13,272 nucleotides of DNA from an uncultured Verrucomicrobiota bacterium (lineage in GTDB: Bacteria; Verrucomicrobiota; Kiritimatiellia; RFP12; UBA1067): contig CAMZET010000016.1 of assembly GCA_947305825.1 (NCBI GenBank), forward strand, positions 1 through 13,272. Direction: 5' to 3'. Shown piece after piece: positions 6,922 through 13,215 of this stretch. A program made the position numbers and the translations under genes. Under the pieces are notes generated by a model that saw only the letters and a list, made by a program, of their open reading frames with translations, was not told where the DNA came from and did not search any database. Position 1 is the stretch's first letter. Every line of letters starts with the position of its first letter.

Positions 6922-8880
6922 CTACGCGATTCCGTCGAACATCTGCCAGCCGGAAGCGCGGAAGCGTTCCAATTCCTCGAACTTCTTCCGGTTGAAGCAC
7001 GTCTCCTGCGTCAAGGCGTCGATGGCGAACTCTTTCAACGCCCATTTGCGCAAAGCGCGGGCGAGGCGCATCTTGGCGGCGTCGTCAGCCAGGCGAGCCA
7101 TGGTGAAGAGAGCGCCGCCCCAGACGGCGTTGGCGAGCGAAAGTTCCAGGGCCGGGCTCATCGCGCCGCGCGCCCTGGCTTCGCGCGCGAACGCCCGCCA
7201 GGCGTCCAGGAAAAGCGTCGGCGTCTCGTCGTTCGTCGCCTGGCACGTGCCGGGCGCGTCCACGCGATAGGAATAGAGCGCGTTTTCGCAGCCGTCCGCC
7301 TGGAGAAGCGCGAGCCGGTCTGCCAGGACGATGGCGAGATTGACGAAATACAGGTCGTTGGCGCGTTGGATGGGCTGGAACGAAAGCTTCATGCGCTCCA
7401 CGTAGGAGCGGCGGAAGAGTTTAGCCCAGGGCTGGTTGCCGAAGTCGAGGAGTGCGCGGCGGGCGACGGCTTCGGAACGCGCGCTGACAGGGCCGGCCGC
7501 CGCCGCTGCCAGCACGTCCGGCGAGAATGCCGTCGTGCGCACGACTTCGCGCTTCGCTTCGCTGTAGCGGCGGGAAGGCGCGAGCACGACGTCCGCATTG
7601 TCGCGGCGGGCGAGCGCGACCATGTTTTCGAGGAAGCGCGGCGCGGCGAAATCGTCGGCGTCGAAAAAGGCGAGGAACTCGCCGAAAGCGAAGCGCATGG
7701 CGAAATTGCGCGCCGCGCCGCCGCCGCCGCGCTCTTCGCCCCGCAGAACCTTAACGCGCCTGTCGAGAAGCGCCATCATGTCGAGCAGCGCCGGCGTGTC
7801 GTCCGTGGATGCGTCGTCCACGCAAATCACCTCGAATTCCTGGAGCGTCTGCGAGCGCAAGGATTCGATGCATTCGACGATGTGGGCCTGGGCGTTGAAC
7901 GCCGGAATTATCACGGAGACCGTCGGGCGCGGGAACGAGCGCGAGGAAAGCACCGGGCGCCATTCCTTGCGCAGCGGTTCGCGGGCGATATGCCACGGCA
8001 GCCCGGCGAACGGCGGCAGCGGCACCGCGCGGTCCTCCTCCGAAATCTTCGCGTAGTCACGGCACGCTGTGCGGTATTTCCTGTTCAAATCCTTCTCTAT
8101 CGCCTGCATCACTCGCGGCGCAAACGTCTTGCCCTGCATATAGCGCAGGCTTTCCATGAATGCGAGAAGATAGCCCGCCACGTGCTTTAGCTTCACCGTG
8201 CCGGTCGTAATCGAGTCGGCGCGCTTGCGGAAAAGGTACGGCTTCTCGTCCATCACCAGCGCACGATGCGCCGTCAGGTCGTTGATGAACGAAAAAAGAT
8301 TGTCTTCGTGTATCATCCCCGGCCAGAAGCGCAGCTTCTCCGTCTCGATGCGGCTGCGCAGCGAGAAGCGCAGCTGCGCAGCGTAAACGTAGTCGTTGTT
8401 CAGCACCAAATCCGCAAACGCCTCGGGACCGCTCTTTATCTCGCCGTATTTGTGCTTGTGGGTGTAATACGGGGTCCAGACGTCCTTCTCGACCGAATAC
8501 GCGCCGTCGTAGAAAACCTGCGCGGCGAAAATCACGTGGTCGAGCGAATCGGCCTCGCAGCGGTTGTAGAGCGTTTCGAGAGCGTCGGGCTTCAAGGCGT
8601 CGTCGCTGTCCACGAAGGAGACGTATTTGCCGGAAGCGCGGTCGAGAGCGTTGTTTCTGGCGACGGAGAGGCCGGCGTTCGGCTGGTCGATGACGATGAT
8701 GCGCGGGTCTTGTGCGGCGTAGCGGGCGAGGATTTCGCCCGAGGCGTCGGGCGAGCCGTCGTTCACGCATATGATTTCGATGTCGCGCAAAGTCTGCGCG
8801 ACGAGGCTGTCGAGGCACTGCGGCAGGAATTGCTCGACGTCGTAGACCGGGACGATTACTGAAACGAGTGGCTTGTTCAT
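6922..8880 (-). CDS. Two-domain family 2 glycosyltransferase
   Basis: The 652-residue protein carries two GT2 (GT-A fold) domains in tandem. Domain 1 (from about residue 5): VSVIVPVYD, CVNDGSPD, NAGLSVARN, and the metal-binding VDSDD (91-94), then the downstream HEDN (191-194). Domain 2 (from about 319): VSVIIPAFN, CVDDASTDDT, GGAARNFA and FDADD (406-410). Both nucleotide-sugar sites look intact, so a bifunctional or polymerising enzyme for a surface glycan is possible, though donor and acceptor cannot be read from the sequence. No membrane helix or signal peptide is seen. It starts 31 bases after the enolase-like gene, without a recognisable SD, and ends one base before tcdA. Neighbouring coiled-coil enolase-like and flippase genes suggest cell-surface polysaccharide synthesis; that is inference. 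Confidence 0.88.
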   Translation of the reverse strand: MNKPLVSVIVPVYDVEQFLPQCLDSLVAQTLRDIEIICVNDGSPDASGEILARYAAQDPRIIVIDQPNAGLSVARNNALDRASGKYVSFVDSDDALKPDALETLYNRCEADSLDHVIFAAQVFYDGAYSVEKDVWTPYYTHKHKYGEIKSGPEAFADLVLNNDYVYAAQLRFSLRSRIETEKLRFWPGMIHEDNLFSFINDLTAHRALVMDEKPYLFRKRADSITTGTVKLKHVAGYLLAFMESLRYMQGKTFAPRVMQAIEKDLNRKYRTACRDYAKISEEDRAVPLPPFAGLPWHIAREPLRKEWRPVLSSRSFPRPTVSVIIPAFNAQAHIVECIESLRSQTLQEFEVICVDDASTDDTPALLDMMALLDRRVKVLRGEERGGGGAARNFAMRFAFGEFLAFFDADDFAAPRFLENMVALARRDNADVVLAPSRRYSEAKREVVRTTAFSPDVLAAAAAGPVSARSEAVARRALLDFGNQPWAKLFRRSYVERMKLSFQPIQRANDLYFVNLAIVLADRLALLQADGCENALYSYRVDAPGTCQATNDETPTLFLDAWRAFAREARARGAMSPALELSLANAVWGGALFTMARLADDAAKMRLARALRKWALKEFAIDALTQETCFNRKKFEELERFRASGWQMFDGIA

Positions 8881-8911
8881 TTGCGTAAATGTGCGCTGTC
8901 GCTGTTGCGTG

Positions 8912-10363
8912 TCAAACGTCGATGACGGCGAAGGAGTTGGCGGCGAGCCTGTCGAGGTCGACTTCGAGGCCGAAGCCCTTCGTGTTGCGGGCGAGGCGGC
9001 GGCGGCCGTCCGGCAGCGTTTCGACCGGGTTGCGGATTATCGCGTCCGTGAACGCGGAGGACTCTTCTGGCTTTTCGAGGGCCTCGCACCATCTGGCCTT
9101 GACGGCGCAGGCGATTTGCTGCCAGGCGCAGCAGCCGGGCCCAATCAGGCTGGAGTCGCCAATCATGACGCCGGCGCCGGCGGCATTTATGCGCTTGGCG
9201 AGCGCCACCGTAGACGAAACCGACCCCATGCAATTCGGATGGAGATTGTAGATGTGCCCTTGCACTGGCTTGATTGTCGCGGCGAGTTTGTATGCCGGGC
9301 GCATCGGCTCGTCCGGGATTATCGCGAGGTCCGGCAACGCCTTCTGCAGCGATTCCAGCCCCTGCCAGGACAATTCCGCCGGGTCTTCGCAAGCGGAAAG
9401 GCCGGCGTCGCGGAGGTTGGAGAGCGCTCTTGCGAGGTCGGCCTCGCAGCCGGCGAGCGGCGTGTAGCCCATGTTGACGTCGCCGACCAGGAAGCAGTCG
9501 CGCCCAATCGCGGCGCGGACGGCCTTGACGAGGGTGTAGTCGTGAACATTGTCGCCGAAGAGCTTGATTTTGAGGTGCGAGCCGGCGGCGTCGCGAGCGA
9601 GTTCGGCGGCTTTGGCCGGGTCTTTCTGCAGAATGCATCTGAGCGGCGGCACGGCGTAGTCCGGCGTTCCCTTGGAGACGGCGTCGAGGAAAGAAAGCGC
9701 GGAGACGCCCTTTCGGCGGGCGGCCACGTCGACAAGCGCGAAGTCGAGGGCTTCGAGGATGCGGTCTCTCGTCCGGCCGCGTCTGGCTTCGACGAGGAAA
9801 CGCGCCTCGTCGAGGCTGACGCCGTGCCAGGGCGCGAAGGAGCGCGACGTGATTTCGACCGCCTCCTCCGACGTGTAGTTCCCCGGCGGTATGCACGCCT
9901 CGCCCCAGCCGCGATGCCCCTCGCTTTCGGCCATGACGCAGCAATGCAGGCGTCTCGGCCACGAGCCGAACGAAAACTCGCGCTTGTACGTCACTTCGAT
10001 GAAATAGAGCCGCAGCGCGTCGAGCGGCGCGGCTCCGGCCTTCGCCTCCATCAAGTGCGCGATGTAGCGCTGGCGGTCTTCCATCCTGTCCAGCACGCCG
10101 CGAATGTTGTTGACCTTGTTTTCTACGGCTTTGAGCGAGGCGGCGGCGCTTTCCGGGAAGGCGCCGAGCGCCTTGGCGGCGGCGGCAGAACGCGCATCGA
10201 GCGAGGCCACCGCCTTGGCGAGCGCGTCCATCTTCGCCGAAACAGCCCGCACTTCGCCGCGCTGGAGCTCTTCGGCGCGCCGCCGCCGCTCCACTTCTTC
10301 GTAGAACCACTTGTTCGATATGGGGAAGTAGCGCTTTATCAGGCTTGCCAGTCCTTGTTTCAC
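8912..10363 (-). CDS. Enolase-superfamily (mandelate racemase/muconate lactonizing-like) protein with N-terminal coiled coil
   Basis: The protein is 483 residues with a GTG start. Residues 1-20 are basic/aromatic (KRYFPISNKWF), and about 22-108 are an Ala/Glu/Lys/Arg-rich probable coiled coil. The rest is an enolase-superfamily unit: capping domain from about 115 (GWGEA, 152-156), then barrel motifs KIK (265-267), metal ligands in GDVN (Asp295), CEDP (Glu326) and PDEP (Asp351), and an AITR-like close with an LARNTKGFGLEVD tail. Spacing of these residues matches muconate lactonizing enzyme closely (Lys-Asp 28, Glu-Asp 25). The residue 24 after the third ligand, Lys in that subgroup and in dipeptide epimerases, is His375 here (NLHPNCMGS). 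The reaction is therefore unknown: a racemase, epimerase or dehydratase on a sugar acid or amino-acid derivative are all open. No transmembrane helix is seen. Flanked by an rRNA methyltransferase and a GT2 gene. Confidence 0.8.
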   Translation of the reverse strand: MKQGLASLIKRYFPISNKWFYEEVERRRRAEELQRGEVRAVSAKMDALAKAVASLDARSAAAAKALGAFPESAAASLKAVENKVNNIRGVLDRMEDRQRYIAHLMEAKAGAAPLDALRLYFIEVTYKREFSFGSWPRRLHCCVMAESEGHRGWGEACIPPGNYTSEEAVEITSRSFAPWHGVSLDEARFLVEARRGRTRDRILEALDFALVDVAARRKGVSALSFLDAVSKGTPDYAVPPLRCILQKDPAKAAELARDAAGSHLKIKLFGDNVHDYTLVKAVRAAIGRDCFLVGDVNMGYTPLAGCEADLARALSNLRDAGLSACEDPAELSWQGLESLQKALPDLAIIPDEPMRPAYKLAATIKPVQGHIYNLHPNCMGSVSSTVALAKRINAAGAGVMIGDSSLIGPGCCAWQQIACAVKARWCEALEKPEESSAFTDAIIRNPVETLPDGRRRLARNTKGFGLEVDLDRLAANSFAVIDV

Positions 10364-10370
10364 GTGTGTG

Positions 10371-10377
10371 TTCCTTT
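10371..10377 (-). promoter_or_regulatory. Shine-Dalgarno sequence deciding a GTG start
   Basis: AAAGGAA on the - strand lies 7 bases upstream of GTG at 10363-10361, the only start in the frame that gives the full N-terminal segment. It shows independent ribosome loading for the enolase-like gene within the 35-base gap after the RsmC-like gene. Confidence 0.65.
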
Positions 10378-10398
10378 CCGGCGCGGACGCCTGGAGTT

Positions 10399-11352
10399 TC
10401 AGCCGCCCTTCACGGCGCGCAATACCGCATAGCCTCGCCGCGGAATGGTTTCTATGGCGTCGAAATAGTTGGCGACGACGGGCCGCAGGCCGGCCTCGTT
10501 TTTGCAGACGAGCAGACAGAGGCCGCCGGGCTTGAGCGCCCGCCGCGCCGTCTCGCAGAACACTTCCGCTATCCTGTATTCGCTGTAGTAGGGCGGATTG
10601 CCGACGAACACGTCGAACGTGCCGTCCAGGCGCTGCGGCGTGCCGTTGTCTGCGAGGATGACTTCGGCGTCGATGCCGAGCGCGGCGGCATTCTCGCGCG
10701 CGGCCTCGACGGCGCGCGAATGAGAGTCCACCAGCACGGGCGCGACGCCGTCGACAGCGGACGCGACGAGGAAAGCGACGAGGCCGTTGCCGCAGCCCAT
10801 GTCCAGCAGGCGCAGCGGCCTCCCGCCGCCGGCGGAAGCGGCGGAAGCGGCGGCGTCTTCGCGCAGGAGCCGCACCGCCGTCTCCGCGAGCGCGAGCCCG
10901 CCTTCGTCAGTTCGGCGGTGGCAGAAGCAGCCGGGATAGGACACGAGCGAAATGGGCTTTGCGCCCGGCACGGACGCGGTGTACTTCGCGGCGAACGAGC
11001 GCTCTCGCGCATCCTTGCCGAACACCTTCGACACCAAATCGTTGCGGTCGCGTTCGCGCCCGACGAAATCGACTTCGACAGCGTTCTCGCGGCCCGGGCC
11101 GGCGACGCGCCGGCATTCCTGCAAGAGGTCTAGAGCGAGCTCGCCGCTCATCAGCTTCGGCCCGGTGCGCAGCAAAATCCTGTCCCACTCGCCTTCTGGC
11201 AGATGCGGCGAACACACCGCCTTTACGTGGTGCGTCTTCTCGATGGCGTGGCGGTGGTATATGTCGAGTACGTGGCACGTGACCTCGCCGCACTTCGCGA
11301 GGAAGCGGCGGTCGAGGTCGGCGGCCTTGTATCCGACGAGCAGCGTCTTCAT
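10399..11352 (-). CDS. RsmC/RlmG-like rRNA guanine-N2 methyltransferase
   Basis: This 317-residue SAM-dependent methyltransferase of the MTS (methyltransferase small) family resembles the enzymes making m2G in 16S (RsmC) or 23S (RlmG) rRNA. The C-terminal half is a Rossmann methyltransferase with motif I LLDMGCGNG (182-190), an acidic VLVDS after strand 2, the target-base motif NPPYY (252-256) where family members have NPP plus an aromatic, and ALKPGG. The N-terminal half is a degenerate domain, as in RsmC, ending in SYPGCFCHRRTDEGG, the counterpart of the PGVF...DEG block that precedes the catalytic domain. The two halves are joined by an Ala/Ser/Gly linker (about 167-178). Its ATG overlaps the gltX stop (ATGA, 11349-11352), so it is probably coupled to gltX. 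The exact rRNA target is not readable. Confidence 0.78.
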   Translation of the reverse strand: MKTLLVGYKAADLDRRFLAKCGEVTCHVLDIYHRHAIEKTHHVKAVCSPHLPEGEWDRILLRTGPKLMSGELALDLLQECRRVAGPGRENAVEVDFVGRERDRNDLVSKVFGKDARERSFAAKYTASVPGAKPISLVSYPGCFCHRRTDEGGLALAETAVRLLREDAAASAASAGGGRPLRLLDMGCGNGLVAFLVASAVDGVAPVLVDSHSRAVEAARENAAALGIDAEVILADNGTPQRLDGTFDVFVGNPPYYSEYRIAEVFCETARRALKPGGLCLLVCKNEAGLRPVVANYFDAIETIPRRGYAVLRAVKGG

Positions 11353-12674
11353 AGCGAGGCGGCGGCCTTGGCGATGCGCGCGAGAGTGCGTTCGCGTCCG
11401 AGGAGTTCGAGCATCTCGAAGAGGCCCGGCCCTTCCATGCGGCCGGAGACGGCCACGCGCACCGGATGGACCCACGGGCCCATGCCGTTGCCCTGCGAGA
11501 GCTCCTTCACCAGCGCCTCCAGGCGCGGCGCCTTCCATTCTCCCTCCGGCACCGCCGCCAACCGCGCCGACAAATCGGCGAGCGTCTCCTTCACGCCCTC
11601 TTTGCGCAGGCGCTTCTCGACAGCCTTGGCGTCCACCGGATAGTCGTCGGTGAAGAAATATTCGACGTTGGCCGGAATGTCGCGCAGGAACTTGGTGCGC
11701 ACTTGCATCTGGTCGGCGAGAAACGCCATGTCGAAGCCGGTCGGCACGGCGAGCCCGGCCGCCTCCACGCGCTTGCGAAGTTCCGCCTCGAACTCGGCGC
11801 GCGGCATCCGCTTCACGTATTCGCCGTTCATCCACTGCAGCTTGCGAAGGTCGAACATCGCCGCCGTCACGTGCACCTTCTCCAGCTCGAAAAGCCTCAC
11901 CATCTCCTCGCGCGAAAGCACTTCGCGATCGTCGCCGGGATTCCACCCCAGCAGCAGCAGATAGTTGAACAGCGCGTCGGGAATGTAGCCCTGGTCGCGG
12001 AACTCGCCCACGAACGCCGCGCCGTCGCGCTTCGAATACGGCTTGCCCTGCTGGTTCACTATCATCGACAGGTGCGCGTACTTCGGCACTTTCGCTCCAA
12101 GCGCGCGGAATATGCAGATGTGCTTGAACGTGTTTTCCACGTGGTCGTCGCCGCGTATGATGTGCGTCACGCGCTGGTCGATGTCGTCCACCACGTTCGC
12201 TATGTGGAATATCGGCGAACCGTCGGAGCGCACTATCGCGAAGTCCTGCACGTCCTCGGCCTTCTTCGCCATGTGCCCCTTCACGATGTCGTCGTACTCG
12301 ATTACGCCCTCCTTGGGCATCCGGAACATCGTCACGACCCCGGTCTTGCCATCGCGCGACGTCTTCTCCACCTTGTAGGCGTGCCCCGTCGCGAGAAGCT
12401 GCTCGACTACCTCGAGATGACGCGCGACGTTCTTCGTCTGGTAGAAAACCTCTTCGTCCCAATCCAGCCCGAGCCACTTCATGCAGTCGAAAAGCGCCTC
12501 TATCGCCTCCGGCGTCGAGCGTTCCAAGTCGGTGTCTTCGACGCGGAGGAGGAACTTGCCCCCGACGTGACGCGCGAACAGCCAGTTGTATATGGCCGCT
12601 CGTATGTTGCCGATATGTACTTTCCCCGTGGGAGAGGGTGCGAAACGAACTCTTACTTCTTCTTGCTGCGACAT
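11349..12674 (-). CDS. gltX: Glutamyl-tRNA synthetase
   Basis: This class I aminoacyl-tRNA synthetase attaches Glu to tRNA-Glu (and tRNA-Gln in organisms that use transamidation). At 441 residues it is a little shorter than the usual 470-490. It shows RFAPSPTGKVHIGN with the HIGH-type motif at 20-23, RVEDTDLERST, the FHIANVVDDID block (156-166), IRGDDHVENTF (173-183), and the KMSKS-type loop KPYSKRDG (211-218). These are GluRS rather than GlnRS signatures. A C-terminal helical anticodon-binding region follows. No zinc-binding Cys set is obvious. The start (MSQQEEVRVRF) is placed at the conserved N-terminus; the frame is open upstream but without similarity. There is no SD, and a -10 box lies 10 bases upstream of the ATG, pointing to a near-leaderless transcript. 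The stop overlaps the RsmC-like gene. Confidence 0.95.
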   Translation of the reverse strand: MSQQEEVRVRFAPSPTGKVHIGNIRAAIYNWLFARHVGGKFLLRVEDTDLERSTPEAIEALFDCMKWLGLDWDEEVFYQTKNVARHLEVVEQLLATGHAYKVEKTSRDGKTGVVTMFRMPKEGVIEYDDIVKGHMAKKAEDVQDFAIVRSDGSPIFHIANVVDDIDQRVTHIIRGDDHVENTFKHICIFRALGAKVPKYAHLSMIVNQQGKPYSKRDGAAFVGEFRDQGYIPDALFNYLLLLGWNPGDDREVLSREEMVRLFELEKVHVTAAMFDLRKLQWMNGEYVKRMPRAEFEAELRKRVEAAGLAVPTGFDMAFLADQMQVRTKFLRDIPANVEYFFTDDYPVDAKAVEKRLRKEGVKETLADLSARLAAVPEGEWKAPRLEALVKELSQGNGMGPWVHPVRVAVSGRMEGPGLFEMLELLGRERTLARIAKAAASL

Positions 12675-12684
12675 AATGTCATAT

Positions 12685-12695
12685 AGTATACCAAA
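12685..12695 (-). promoter_or_regulatory. Extended -10 promoter of gltX
   Basis: The - strand reads ATTTGGTATACT, with TATACT at 12690-12685 preceded by TGG. Five bases upstream plus this box are shared with the serS promoter (GATTTGGTATA). Predicted transcription start is near 12678, only about 4 bases from the ATG at 12674. The best -35 candidates at 16-18 bp match TTGACA at about half of positions. This is a prediction from sequence alone. Confidence 0.55.
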
Positions 12696-12726
12696 TCCCG
12701 CCGCCTCTTGCACAGGTGGGGATGAG

Positions 12727-12948
12727 ATGAGCGCGAGGCAGGGTGCGGGCGGCGAGGGCAGGTCGGGGCGGAGGCAGATGCTGTCGCCTGATTGGCCTGC
12801 GCGACAGGAGATCCACCATTTTTTAGGCGACAAAATACACGAGGTCCTTGAAAACGAGGGCGAAACTGCAATTCCCGAGCACTCGCAAGTGGAAATAACT
12901 CTCGCAAAAAGCGGTTTCGCAGATGGCTTTTCCGGGCGGCCGCGCTGA
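12727..12948 (+). CDS. Candidate small protein of unknown function (73 aa), divergent from gltX
   Basis: An open frame from ATG 12727 to TGA 12946-12948; a shorter start at 12778 would give 56 residues. The first 20 residues are Gly/Arg-rich and unconvincing. From about residue 19 the translation looks like real protein: LSPDWPARQEIHHFL, then an amphipathic DKIHEVLENEGE, IPEHSQVEITLAKSG, ending in FADGFSGRPR. A weak AGGTGG precedes the 12727 ATG by 7 bases; GGAGG precedes the 12778 ATG by only 3-4. Codon use differs from the neighbours, with less GC in third position and codons such as TTA and ATA. It could be a short acquired gene, a remnant of a longer gene, or chance. I recognise no family. 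A 7-bp-stem inverted repeat falls within it. Confidence 0.35.
   Translation: MSARQGAGGEGRSGRRQMLSPDWPARQEIHHFLGDKIHEVLENEGETAIPEHSQVEITLAKSGFADGFSGRPR
12781..12807. other. Inverted repeat (7-bp perfect stem, 13-base loop)
   Basis: CTGTCGC (12781-12787) and GCGACAG (12801-12807) are perfect complements. A run of six T follows on the + strand only at 12819-12824, 11 bases past the stem, which is too far for a normal intrinsic terminator. The repeat sits at the start of the shorter version of the candidate small ORF and could instead be a translation-control hairpin or a protein site. GCGACA recurs at 12827-12832. Confidence 0.4.
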
Positions 12949-13060
12949 ATACGGGCCAATCGCGACGAATCGATACCCGGCAGGACAATGAAGTCGGTCG
13001 GCCCGTCGCCGTTGCCGCATGGGCGGTTGCGTCCGTGCCGGGGTTTGCCGCGCGCCGCCT
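12949..13060. other. Intergenic stretch with no recognised feature
   Basis: Between the candidate small ORF and the tandem array I see no gene, tRNA or clear terminator. The longer reading frames crossing it on the - strand are Arg/Pro/Ala-rich and look like products of GC-rich DNA. The whole gene-poor block runs from 12675 to the window edge at 13272. Confidence 0.5.
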
Positions 13061-13215
13061 CCAAGCGATGCGTCTAGCGCCACCAAGCGATGCGTCTGGT
13101 GCCACCAAGCGATGCCGTCTGGTGCCACCAAGCGATGCGTCTGGTGCCACCAAGCGATGCGTCTGGTGCCACCAGGCGATGCGTCTGGTGCCACCAAGCG
13201 ATGCGTCTGGTGCCA
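13061..13215. repeat. Seven-copy tandem repeat, 22-bp unit
   Basis: Head-to-tail units at 13061, 13083, 13105, 13128, 13150, 13172 and 13194. Each unit is CCAA followed by GCGATGCGTCTGGTGCCA. Units 2, 4, 5 and 7 are identical. Unit 1 has two substitutions (CTAGCG for CTGGTG), unit 3 has one extra C (23 bp), and unit 6 has one substitution (CCAGG). There is no spacer sequence, so it is not a CRISPR. Each junction creates TGGTGCCACCA, an inverted repeat of TGGTG and CACCA around one base; six perfect copies exist, the last using CCA just after unit 7. The unit is not a multiple of three and unit 3 shifts phase, so coding is unlikely. The spacing of two helical turns would place a bound protein on one DNA face. 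Confidence 0.92.

Noticed and set aside
6229..8190. 653-codon + strand open frame opposite tcdA and the glycosyltransferase
   Set aside because: It is antisense to two well-supported genes, Arg/Ala/Ser-rich, and without recognisable motifs; such frames are common in GC-rich DNA.
8873..10432. 519-codon + strand open frame opposite the enolase-like gene
   Set aside because: It is a mirror of the - strand coding frame, has no motif, and the - strand protein has clear active-site residues.
12781..12824. Rho-independent terminator
   Set aside because: The T run is 11 bases from the stem instead of directly after it, and no convincing gene ends there on the + strand.
12675..13060. tRNA or T-box leader upstream of gltX
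   Set aside because: No cloverleaf, TTCGA-type loop or T-box core was found, and the predicted gltX start leaves almost no leader.
12675..13064. Upstream extension of gltX by about 130 codons
   Set aside because: The conserved GluRS N-terminus starts at 12674, and the extension is antisense to the candidate small ORF and lacks similarity to any synthetase domain.
13061..13215. CRISPR array
   Set aside because: The units are contiguous with no spacers, the unit is only 22 bp, and no cas gene is in the window.
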